In this document: piece after piece, positions 40,231-47,801 of the stretch
How positions within the stretch are numbered: position 1 is the first letter of the stretch
Layout: each line of letters opens with the position of its first letter
NCBI RefSeq assembly: GCF_040549485.1
Contig: NZ_JBEPTK010000013.1
Span: 62,001 to 126,000, forward strand
Length of the DNA stretch: 64,000 bases
Reading direction: 5' to 3'
Source of the DNA: Constrictibacter sp. MBR-5
Lineage (GTDB): Bacteria; Pseudomonadota; Alphaproteobacteria; JAJUGE01
The notes under the pieces: generated by a model
Told to the model about the DNA's origin: nothing
Seen by the model: the letters and a program-made list of their open reading frames with translations, nothing else
The model's database searches: none
Translations under genes and position numbers: made by a program

Positions 40231-41169
40231 ATGAGTTCGCGACTGGACCTGATGACGTTGGACCTCTTCGTGGCGGTCGTCGAGGAGCGCAGCCTCGCCA
40301 AGGCGTCCGAGCGCAAGCGCATCGCGATCTCCGCGGTCAGCCGGCGCATCGCCGACCTGGAGCAGGCGTTCGACGTGCGCCTGCTGCATCGCCGGCACAA
40401 CGGCGTGGAGCCGACCCCGGCCGGACTGGCGCTGCTCGCGCATGCGCGCGGCCTGCTGCGCGGGACCCATCAGCTGGAGGACGAACTGCGCGGCTACGCG
40501 ACCGGCAGCCAGGGCCTCATCCGCATCCACGCGACCGAGTCGGCCGTGTTCGGCCGGCTGCCCGATGTGCTCAAGACCTTCGTCGACGCGCATCCGCTGG
40601 TGCGGATCGAGTTCCAGGAGGCGACCAGCCCGCGCGTCGTCCGGGCGGTGATCGAGAACGTCGCCGACATCGGCATCTATGTCGGCGACCTGCCCACCGA
40701 GGGGCTGGAATGGTTTCCCTTCCACGCCGACCGGCTCATCGTGGTCCTGCCGCGCGGCCACCGGCTGGCGGCGCGCCGCAGCGTCCGCTTCGCGGACCTG
40801 CTCGACGAGGACTTCATCGGCCAGGAGGCCGACAGCGCCACCGACCTGCTGATGCGCGCCGCCGCCCGGCAACTCGGCCGCACCCCGCGGTCGCGCATCC
40901 GCGTCGGCGGCTTCGACGCCGCCTGCCGCATGGTCGAGGCCGGCCTCGGCATCGCGCTCACCGCCGAGCGCATCACCGCGAAGCTGGCGCCGGTCATGCA
41001 CCTTCACCAGGTCGAGCTGGACGAGGCATGGGCCGTCCGGCCACACCTCGTCTGCGTGCGCGACGTCGGGGCCCTGCCGGCGGCGGCCCGCTCGCTGCTC
41101 GACCATCTGACCGGCTGCGATCCCGCCGACGGCGCCCTGCCGATCGCCCGGATGATCGCCGCCGACTGA
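40231..41169 (+). CDS. LysR family transcriptional regulator
   Basis: 312 residues. The N-terminal winged helix-turn-helix reads LDLFVAVVEERSLAKASERK and then ISAVSRRIADLEQAF, with PTPAGLALLAHAR closing the domain. The rest is the LysR substrate-binding domain that senses a small effector. It is the last gene of the aminotransferase-hyuA-hyuB run, so it probably regulates that operon, possibly with its own pathway metabolite as effector. The position after, not divergent from, its likely targets is less usual for LysR genes. A 15-base tandem duplication covers its stop codon. Confidence 0.92.
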   Translation: MSSRLDLMTLDLFVAVVEERSLAKASERKRIAISAVSRRIADLEQAFDVRLLHRRHNGVEPTPAGLALLAHARGLLRGTHQLEDELRGYATGSQGLIRIHATESAVFGRLPDVLKTFVDAHPLVRIEFQEATSPRVVRAVIENVADIGIYVGDLPTEGLEWFPFHADRLIVVLPRGHRLAARRSVRFADLLDEDFIGQEADSATDLLMRAAARQLGRTPRSRIRVGGFDAACRMVEAGLGIALTAERITAKLAPVMHLHQVELDEAWAVRPHLVCVRDVGALPAAARSLLDHLTGCDPADGALPIARMIAAD

Positions 41170-41190
41170 ACCGTGGCCGACTGAACCGTG
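41161..41190 (+). repeat. 15-base tandem duplication across the LysR stop codon
   Basis: Two identical copies of GCCGACTGAACCGTG lie back to back. The first contains the stop codon of the LysR gene and the second repeats it in frame, so loss or gain of a unit would not change the protein. Confidence 0.9.
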
Positions 41191-41215
41191 GCCGGCGGCC
41201 CTGGGGACGCCGGCC
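41190..41215. terminator. Possible bidirectional hairpin between convergent genes
   Basis: A 7-base stem (GGCCGGC with GCCGGCC) has a 12-base loop. It lies between the LysR gene and the convergent TRAP receptor gene. No T tract follows on either strand, so terminator function is tentative. Confidence 0.4.
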
Positions 41216-41239
41216 GGGGTCAGTGCGGGCGCTGCGCCC

Positions 41240-42265
41240 TCAGGCGCCGCCAGCCTTCTTGGCGGCCTCCAGCACGAGGTCCAGCGTCTTCCGGCCGGGC
41301 AGGCCCTTGGCTTCCATGTCGGCGACCCACTTGTCCCAGACCGGCTGTGCCGCCTTCTGCTGGAAGGCCGCGCGCATCTCCGGCGTGATCGTCAGCCGCT
41401 CCAGCCCGGCCTTCTCGAACACCGGCAGCCATTTCGCGTCGGCCTCGGCATAGGCGTCGCGGAGTGCCTGGTACGCGCCCGGCTTGGCGTCGATCAGGAT
41501 CTGCCGGTATTCCGCCGGCAGCTTCTCGAACTCGGCCTTGTTCAGGGTGATGGCGTTGTGGATGACGCCCAGGTTCAGGCCGTAGGTGTACCACTTCGAC
41601 ACCTCGTGCAGCCGGTAGGCGCCGAAGGCGTAGCTGAACGGGAAGGACGCCGCGTCGAACATGCCGCGTTCCAGCCCGTTATAGACCTCGGGGGCCGGGA
41701 CCGACGTCGGGACGGCGCCCAGCAGGCGCATCGCCTCGCCGGTGCCGCCCAGGGCGCGCACCCGCATGCCCTTCCAGTCGTCCAGCGTCTTCGGCGCCTT
41801 GCCGGTGCCCATGAACTCGTACTGCGGCAGCAGCGCGCCTGACAGCGCCACGGCGTTCCAGCGCGCCAGCTCCGCCTTCGCCGGCTCGTACTGGTAGATC
41901 GTCTCCATCACCTTCTCGAGCGCCACCATGTCGGCGATCGGCAGGTAGGGCAGGTCGAGCACGTTGAGTAGCGGCGTCTTGCCGGGCGTGTAGCCGAAGG
42001 CGATCAGGCCGCCGTGGATCGCGCCGACCTTCAGGCTGTCCAGGGTCTCCTTCGCCGGCGCGATCGACTCGCCGTAATGGAGCTTGATCTCGAAATTGCC
42101 GCCGCTCTTCTCCGCGGCGACCTTGGCGTAGTGTTCCATGCCCGCCGTCACCGCGCGCGGGGCGCCGTAGATCGCCCAGTCCCACACGATCTTGTCCGCC
42201 GCACCGGCGCCCGCCGGTGCCATGGCGCAGGTGAGCGCCGCCACGGCCGAAAGCCACTTCCTCAT
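41240..42265 (-). CDS. DctP-family TRAP transporter solute-binding protein
   Basis: 341 residues with a signal peptide ending near GAGAAD, so periplasmic. DctP-family features include NFEIKLHYGESIAPAKETLD, GMRVRALGGTGEAMRLLGA and the membrane-contact stretch VYNGLERGMFDAASFPFSYA. Members bind organic acids for TRAP permeases. No DctQ or DctM gene is beside it, so it either uses a permease encoded elsewhere or is a relic. It converges on the LysR gene and lies downstream of a TauD-type oxygenase gene on the same strand. Confidence 0.92.
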   Translation of the reverse strand: MRKWLSAVAALTCAMAPAGAGAADKIVWDWAIYGAPRAVTAGMEHYAKVAAEKSGGNFEIKLHYGESIAPAKETLDSLKVGAIHGGLIAFGYTPGKTPLLNVLDLPYLPIADMVALEKVMETIYQYEPAKAELARWNAVALSGALLPQYEFMGTGKAPKTLDDWKGMRVRALGGTGEAMRLLGAVPTSVPAPEVYNGLERGMFDAASFPFSYAFGAYRLHEVSKWYTYGLNLGVIHNAITLNKAEFEKLPAEYRQILIDAKPGAYQALRDAYAEADAKWLPVFEKAGLERLTITPEMRAAFQQKAAQPVWDKWVADMEAKGLPGRKTLDLVLEAAKKAGGA

Positions 42266-42382
42266 CGCGTCCTCCCATTCGTCTTATGATTTGTCGAGAA
42301 GCGTTGCGCGTGCCTTGCCTGGTTCGTTCCTCGCTGTCTCCCTTATCGCGTGCGGCACCGTTGTCGCGCCGCCGCGCGCCCC

Positions 42383-42428
42383 AGAGCAGATGAAGCGCCG
42401 CGCGCCCTAGAGTAGATGAAGCGCCGTG
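42383..42428. repeat. Imperfect direct repeat, 26-base period
   Basis: AGAGCAGATGAAGCGCCGCG at 42383-42402 recurs as AGAGTAGATGAAGCGCCGTG at 42409-42428, two substitutions in 20 bases. It lies in the non-coding gap between the TRAP receptor and TauD genes. It could be a duplicated protein-binding site or a simple duplication. Confidence 0.8.
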
Positions 42429-42463
42429 TTCGTACAGTGGCGCCCGCGCCGCCGGCCTCGGGC

Positions 42464-43495
42464 CTAGAGCCGGCGCGTGACGCCGCCGCGCGATCCGGTG
42501 TTCAGGCGGTCGGCGAAGGCCGGCGCCAGCGGCCGCCCGTCCGGCACGTTCAGCCACAGGCGCAGCAGCAGCCGGCGCTTCTCCGGCGCGTCCCAGTCGC
42601 GATAGCCGGTGCGCGAATGCAGGGTGGTGTGGTTGTTCAGCAGCTGGATGTCGCCGGGCTCGAACGCCATGCCGAACTGGAAGTCGTCGCGCACCGCCAG
42701 TTCCTCGACGTAATCTACCGCGGCCTGCTGCAGCGGCGTCAGCGGGTGGCCCGCCTTCGCCGCACCCAGCTCGATCTGCTGTTTGTTGAAGCGGCAGCTC
42801 AGGACGCCCTCGCACCAGCTGAACACCGGCACGCGGTTGCGCGTCACCTCGACGGCCTGGGTGCCCTTGCCGATCAGGTCGAAGTGGAATCCCTCGGTCA
42901 GCGGCGCGATGAATTCCGGCCGCGTGCGCAGGATCTCGTTGTAGATCGCCATCGAGCTGGAGATCGTGCTGGCGCCGCCCGTCTGCGCCGGGCGCACGCA
43001 GAGCAGGCCGACCACGTCGCAGCTGTCGGAGTGCGGCGGCAGATAGGCGTTGGTGCGGTGGCCGCGCACGTTCTGCTCGTAATATCCGCCCGCCGCATAG
43101 CGGCCCGCCTCCATGTCGGTGACGGTGCCCAGCAGGTCGCCCCGCGAGTTCTGCGAGATGATCTCGCCCAGATGCGTGCCCAGGCCCCAGTAGAGGACCT
43201 TCAGCGTCTCCATGTCGTAGCGGGAGACGTCGATGCCGCGCAGCAGCGCGAAGCCGCGCCCGTACTCGATCTCCCGGCGCAGTTCGGCCAGACGCGGCGC
43301 CAGCGTCGGCAGGGGGAAATCGTCCCGCTCGAACGCCTCCGGCCGCTTGCCCCCCGCCGCCAGCGTCCGCGCCGCCCCGTCCAGCTCGTCCAGTTCAGTC
43401 GGCGAGAAACGATAGATCCACGAGGCATCGGCGGCGACGTCTGCCACCGTCCAGACGCAGCGGCCGGTCACCGGCCCGCGCGACATCTCGGTCAT
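42464..43495 (-). CDS. TauD/TfdA-family 2-oxoglutarate-dependent dioxygenase
   Basis: 343 residues. The Fe(II) facial triad is visible: HSD at residues 155-157 (YLPPHSDSCDVVG) and the distal His in NHTTLHSRTGY (about 293), with Arg295 placed to bind 2-oxoglutarate. FALLRGIDV and the GGASTISSS segment fit the family. Members hydroxylate sulfonates, aryloxyacids, amines or amino acid derivatives. The substrate is unknown. AGGGGATTCGCC precedes ATG at 43495. It is divergent from the methyltransferase gene. Confidence 0.92.
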   Translation of the reverse strand: MTEMSRGPVTGRCVWTVADVAADASWIYRFSPTELDELDGAARTLAAGGKRPEAFERDDFPLPTLAPRLAELRREIEYGRGFALLRGIDVSRYDMETLKVLYWGLGTHLGEIISQNSRGDLLGTVTDMEAGRYAAGGYYEQNVRGHRTNAYLPPHSDSCDVVGLLCVRPAQTGGASTISSSMAIYNEILRTRPEFIAPLTEGFHFDLIGKGTQAVEVTRNRVPVFSWCEGVLSCRFNKQQIELGAAKAGHPLTPLQQAAVDYVEELAVRDDFQFGMAFEPGDIQLLNNHTTLHSRTGYRDWDAPEKRRLLLRLWLNVPDGRPLAPAFADRLNTGSRGGVTRRL

Positions 43496-43808
43496 GGCGA
43501 ATCCCCTGAAGGCTCTTTTGCCGACACTGTAGCGCGGCTTGGCGCGGCGCGCGCGGGGGCTTCATGCGGTGGCGGCCGAGGCCTCACCTCACCTCGGGAG
43601 GACGCCGGGCGGGAGGCACTTTCGACGGTGACTCGGCCCGCGTTCGGACGGGGGACCCGGCCGATGTGCGGATGCCGGCTACCCCCTGAGGTCAGGCCTC
43701 GACCGCTTCGCGCCCGGATACACTGGTCGAACCTTCGCCTGAACAATCCGGCGCCGCGTACGGGCGCCCGGTTACTTGCGGCGGGCGGTCGCGACATCGG
43801 AGGACGAG
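43496..43808. other. Divergent intergenic gap
   Basis: 313 bases between the divergent TauD and methyltransferase genes. It should hold both promoters. I found no credible ORF, repeat or operator; the central part is a run of GC-rich, low-complexity sequence. Confidence 0.5.
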
Positions 43809-44468
43809 ATGCTCGACGCGGAGATCCGGGAGAACGCGTTCTACGACGACGCCTACTACGCGATGCAGCGGGACGTCGGAGTGTTCTCCGCCGTCATCGA
43901 TCGCTTCAAGTTCGAGGGCGAGATCAAGGCGACGGATCGGGTGCTCGATTTCGGCTGCGGCGGCGGCTTCATCCTGGCCAGCCTGCCGGCGCGCGAGAAG
44001 ATCGGCATAGAGATCAACGAGGCGGCCGCCCGCGACGCGCGCAGCAAGGGCCTGCGAGTCTTCGACAGGTTGGAGCGCGTCGAGGACGGATGGGCGGACG
44101 TTGTCATCTCCCATCACGCCCTCGAACATGTCGACCGTCCGCTCGACGTGGTGCTCGAAATGCGGCGGAAGCTGCGTCCGGGTGGAAAGATCGTCCTCGT
44201 GACACCCAACGAATCGGTCTCGATGAGATACAGCGAAGACGACATCAACTTCCACCTGTTCACCTGGTCGCCATCGAACCTGGGCAATCTGCTGAAGCGT
44301 GCCGGCTTCCGGGACATCTCGGCGGAGCCGGTCTATCACCGCTGGCCGCCATACTGGTACGTCCTGAACCGCGTGCTCCCGATCCGGGTCATGCACGCTC
44401 TCTGCGTGACCCGCGGGTGGCTGCGCTCCCACTACTGCCAGGTGAAGGCCGTCGCCTACAAACCGTGA
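43809..44468 (+). CDS. Class I SAM-dependent methyltransferase
   Basis: 219 residues from ATG at 43809, preceded by GGAGGACGAG. RVLDFGCGGGFILASLPA is motif I for S-adenosylmethionine. ADVVISHHALEHVDRPLDVV is the region around motif II, followed by RKLRPGGKIVLVTP (motif III). The pattern fits Methyltransf_11/23-type enzymes acting on small molecules or glycans. No biosynthetic genes are adjacent, so the substrate is unknown. It converges on the frameshifted RibD-fold gene. Confidence 0.88.
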   Translation: MLDAEIRENAFYDDAYYAMQRDVGVFSAVIDRFKFEGEIKATDRVLDFGCGGGFILASLPAREKIGIEINEAAARDARSKGLRVFDRLERVEDGWADVVISHHALEHVDRPLDVVLEMRRKLRPGGKIVLVTPNESVSMRYSEDDINFHLFTWSPSNLGNLLKRAGFRDISAEPVYHRWPPYWYVLNRVLPIRVMHALCVTRGWLRSHYCQVKAVAYKP

Positions 44469-44546
44469 CCGACACGGAGCCGGGTCGGTGAGCGGACCGG
44501 CCTGCGTGCGCGGCCGTCGTCGCAGTCTTTCCGGCGAGACGCGCGT

Positions 44547-45087
44547 TCAAGCGCGAACGTAGGTCGACCTGACCACGTCCTCGCCGACGCGATCGACGGA
44601 TACGAGGCGGAGGGGTGGCCGCTGCCCGGCGAAGAACGGCGTGCCAAGACCGAGCACGACGGGGTGGAAATAGAGCCGATATTCGTCGACGAGACCGAGC
44701 GCGGTCAGGCTGCCCGCCAGGTTCGGCCCGGAAACGGCGATCCCCCCGCCGAGCCGAGCCGAGCCGAGCCTTCAGGCCGCGTATCACCGCCGCGACGTCG
44801 TCCGCGACGAGCGTGGCGTTGGGGCCGACGGACTTCAGGGAGCGCGAGACCACCCATTTCGGTTGCCGCCGCCACGCCGCCGCGAACGCCCACTGCTCTG
44901 TGCTCCACTCGGGCCGGTCTTCGTCCCAGTAGCGCATGATCTCGTACATGCGGCGACCGTAGACGCTGCCCGTCAGGCCGCCCACCTGCTCTGTCCAATG
45001 ACCAAAGAGCGCGGGGCCCGTGGACATGCCCTCATGGTCCACATAGCCGTCCAGCGACAGGTTCATTCCGAAGACGAGCTTCGCCAT
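44547..45087 (-). pseudogene. RibD C-terminal (dihydrofolate reductase-like) domain protein, frameshifted
   Basis: The gene begins MAKLVFGMNLSLDGYVDHEG, typical of the stand-alone DHFR-fold RibD-C family, and runs intact for about 110 codons. The frame then breaks at 44741-44770. The next frame continues with IAVSGPNLAGSLTALGLVDE, HPVVLGLGTPFFAG and RLVSVDRVGEDVVRSTYVRA to a TGA at 44547. The break coincides with four GAGCC units next to a run of six C on the plus strand. One more unit, two fewer units, or one C fewer would restore the frame. It may be a pseudogene, a sequencing error or a phase-variable gene. Confidence 0.85.
44751..44770 (-). repeat. Pentanucleotide tandem repeat (GAGCC)4
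   Basis: Four perfect GAGCC units lie inside the RibD-fold gene, with CCCCCC at 44742-44747 alongside. Because 5 is not a multiple of 3, unit gain or loss changes the reading frame. Confidence 0.9.
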
Positions 45088-45437
45088 CCTGCAACACCAC
45101 CCTCATGCGCCTTGGAACGTCCGCTGCCGGACAGGATCGAAGCCCTCTTCCACGCCCGGTACGGAGGCGTCTGCGGGTATCGAGCGTCGGCTACGGGCAA
45201 TGCTCGGTTTCAGGTAGTCTGACCATACAGGCGAGGCCGCGCCGCGAACACCGACACGGGCGAGGGACCCCGGCCCAGCCCGTCGCGGATGCCTTCCCCC
45301 ATCAGGCGAAGGTCGAACGCGCCTGCGTTCGTGCTCGACCGCCCTTCGACAGCGCTCGCGCCGCGTTCTATCGTGACCGTCCGGGGCGGTCGCGGCGGTA
45401 GCCGTGGTGCCCGGCAACGATAAGCGGAGAGCGCAGG
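45088..45437. other. Intergenic gap without recognised gene
   Basis: 350 bases between two divergent genes. Short open frames exist on both strands but none has conserved-looking content or a ribosome site. Apart from the promoters implied by the divergent layout, I see nothing assignable. Confidence 0.4.
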
Positions 45438-46349
45438 ATGGACGCATCGTCTCGGGTCGACGCGATCGGCTTCGTCGGGCTCGGCGTGATGGGCGGCGGG
45501 ATGGCCGCGAACCTGATGAAGCGCGGCCGGCGGCTGGTCGTGCACGATCTCGACCCCGCAAAATGCGCACGCTTCGCCGGCATGGGCGCCACGGTCGCCG
45601 ACGGTGCCATGGCCGTGGCGCGGCAGGCGGCGACGACGATCTGCATGGTCGAGACCACGGCCCAGGCCGAGGCGGTGATCGTCGGCCCGGGCGGCTTCAT
45701 CGCGGGCGCGCAGCCCGGCGACACCGTGCTGTGCATGAGCACCATCGACCCGCTCGCCGCCAAGGCGATGCACGAGCGGCTGGCGACGATGGGTGTGGCG
45801 ATGCTCGACGCGCCGGTCAGCGGCGGCGAGCCGCGCGCCGTCGACGGCACGCTGTCGGTCATCGTCGGCGGCGACGCCGCCGTCGTCGAGGCCTGCCGGC
45901 CGATCTTCGATGCGGTCGGCACGCGCGTCTTCCACATGGGCGGGGTCGGCCAGGGGCTGGCCATGAAGCTGGTCAACAACATGCTGATCCAGGTCGGCAC
46001 GGTGGCGGTCGCCGAGGCGATGGTCATGGGCGCCAAGGCCGGGCTCGATCCGCAGGCGATGATCGACGTGGTGCGCGAGAGCACCGGCGCCAGCGTCGCC
46101 TTCGAGATGCGCGCCCCGCGCTACGTCTCCGGCGACTTCCGGCCGGGCGGCACCATCGACATCTCTTACAAGGACCAGGAACTGCAGACCGCCTTCGCCA
46201 AGGCGCTCGGCGTCCCGCTGTTCCTCGCCAACATCACCGAGCAGATCTACCAGATGGGCCGCGCCGCCGGCCTCGCGAAGGAGGACAGCTCGGCCCTGGT
46301 GAAGCTCTACGAAAAGATGGCCGGCGTGCAGCTCGGCCCTCGGGACTGA
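45438..46349 (+). CDS. NAD(P)-dependent oxidoreductase, 3-hydroxyisobutyrate dehydrogenase family
   Basis: 303 residues. IGFVGLGVMGGGMAANLMKR is the N-terminal dinucleotide motif of beta-hydroxyacid dehydrogenases. DAPVSGGEPRAVDGTLSVIV is the substrate-binding signature. The catalytic Lys lies in GQGLAMKLVNNML. Members oxidise or reduce 3-hydroxyisobutyrate, tartronate semialdehyde and related beta-hydroxyacids. GGAGAGCGCAGG precedes the start. It is followed after 26 bases by an FAD oxidoreductase, probably cotranscribed. Confidence 0.92.
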   Translation: MDASSRVDAIGFVGLGVMGGGMAANLMKRGRRLVVHDLDPAKCARFAGMGATVADGAMAVARQAATTICMVETTAQAEAVIVGPGGFIAGAQPGDTVLCMSTIDPLAAKAMHERLATMGVAMLDAPVSGGEPRAVDGTLSVIVGGDAAVVEACRPIFDAVGTRVFHMGGVGQGLAMKLVNNMLIQVGTVAVAEAMVMGAKAGLDPQAMIDVVRESTGASVAFEMRAPRYVSGDFRPGGTIDISYKDQELQTAFAKALGVPLFLANITEQIYQMGRAAGLAKEDSSALVKLYEKMAGVQLGPRD

Positions 46350-46375
46350 CCGGGGCGGGAAGGGGAGGCGATCCG

Positions 46376-47794
46376 ATGAGCGACGACAATGCCGAGCGCA
46401 TCGCCCGCGACGGGGTGTTCGATGCGGGCCGTACCGTGCAGCGGCGCGACCGCGGCGGCCTGGGCACGCTGCGCGAGCCGGCGCGCGAGATCCCGATCTT
46501 CGCCACCACCGACGTGCTGGTGGTCGGCGGCGGGCCGGCCGGCACGACGGCGGCGATCGCCGCCGCGCGGCTCGGCGCCGACGTGATCCTGGCGGAGCGC
46601 TACAACCATCTCGGCGGCCTGTCGACCGGCGGCCTGGTGATCTGGATCGACCGCATGTCCGGCTGGGACGGCGACCACCTGATCCGCGGCCTCGCCGAGG
46701 AGCTGATCGACCGGCTGCCGCGCGACGCGATCCGCGGCCCCTCGCGCAGCCTTTGGGGCTCGCGCGAGGAGGACGCGGTGGCCGCCTGGGCGCCGCGCGC
46801 CTCGGCGCATCACGGCGTCGTCACCTGGGCGCCGATGATCGACCCGGAATGGCTGAAGCTCGTCTCGCTCGACATGGTGACCGACGCCGGGGTCGAGCTG
46901 CTGCTGCACAGCTGGGTCGTCGCCCCTCTGGTGGAGGACGGCCGGGCCACCGGCGTCATCCTGGAATCGAAGCAGGGCCGCGTGGCGGTGCGCGCCCGCG
47001 TCGTGATCGACACCACCGGCGACGGCGACATGTTCGCGGCGGCCGGCGAGGATGCCGAGGGCGACATCGACACCGACACCATCCATCACTGCGCCAACAC
47101 CGCCTCGCTGCTGGCCGGCGTCGACAGCGACCGCTGGCTCGCCTTCCGCACCGGCGATCCGGCGGCGTTCAAGGAGTTCATGCGCCGCGGGCGCGAGAGC
47201 GTGCGCCATTTCATCCTGCCGATGACCGGCTGGCGCGACGACGTGATCGTCTTCATGGGGCCGCGCTTCGCCGGCTTCGACGTGCTGAAGATCGACGACC
47301 TGACGGCGCTCGAACTGCTGTCGCGGCAGAGCGTCGTCGACCTGCTGAACTTCTACCGCGCCAACGCGCCGGGGTTCGAGAAGGCCTGGATCATGCTGAC
47401 CGGGCCGCAGCTCGGCGCCCGGCACAGCCGCCGCCTCGTCGGCGTGAAGCGGATGACCGGGCCGGAGACGAAGTCGGGCCAGATCCTCGACGACGAGATC
47501 GGCGTCAGCCCCAGCCTCGGGCCGAACCTGCCGGCGGTGTCGGTGCCCTACGGCGCGCTGCTGCCGCGCCGCACCGACAATCTCCTGGTCGCCGGGCGGC
47601 ACATCTCGACCGACGCCCAGACGCACAGCTTCATGCGCGAGATCCCGCAATGCTGGCTGACCGGCCACGCGGCGGGCGTCGCCGCGGCGCTCAGTGTCCA
47701 GGCGGGCGTCGCGCCGCGCAATCTGCCCGTGGCCGACCTGCAGGCGAAGCTCGCCGCCCAGGGCGCCTATCTGCGGACGGCCGCGACCACCTGA
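46376..47794 (+). CDS. FAD-dependent oxidoreductase (FAD_oxidored/PF12831-like)
   Basis: 472 residues. The FAD motif VVGGGPAGTTAAIAAARLGA starts near residue 48, followed by AERYNHLGGLSTGGLVIWID, which is typical of this family. ARVVIDTTGDGDMFAAAGED and NLLVAGRHISTDAQTHSFMR are further family motifs. Members are poorly characterised flavoproteins. ATG at 46376 has GGGAGGCG upstream. It converges on the M81 peptidase gene with 7 bases between the stop codons. Confidence 0.88.
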   Translation: MSDDNAERIARDGVFDAGRTVQRRDRGGLGTLREPAREIPIFATTDVLVVGGGPAGTTAAIAAARLGADVILAERYNHLGGLSTGGLVIWIDRMSGWDGDHLIRGLAEELIDRLPRDAIRGPSRSLWGSREEDAVAAWAPRASAHHGVVTWAPMIDPEWLKLVSLDMVTDAGVELLLHSWVVAPLVEDGRATGVILESKQGRVAVRARVVIDTTGDGDMFAAAGEDAEGDIDTDTIHHCANTASLLAGVDSDRWLAFRTGDPAAFKEFMRRGRESVRHFILPMTGWRDDVIVFMGPRFAGFDVLKIDDLTALELLSRQSVVDLLNFYRANAPGFEKAWIMLTGPQLGARHSRRLVGVKRMTGPETKSGQILDDEIGVSPSLGPNLPAVSVPYGALLPRRTDNLLVAGRHISTDAQTHSFMREIPQCWLTGHAAGVAAALSVQAGVAPRNLPVADLQAKLAAQGAYLRTAATT

Positions 47795-47801
47795 CGCCCC
47801 G

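Noticed and set aside
38170-41106. 978-codon minus-strand open frame
   Set aside because: It is antisense to hyuB and the LysR gene and has no conserved content.
45088-45437. A small coding gene in the gap
   Set aside because: Candidate frames on both strands lack ribosome sites and conserved-looking sequence.
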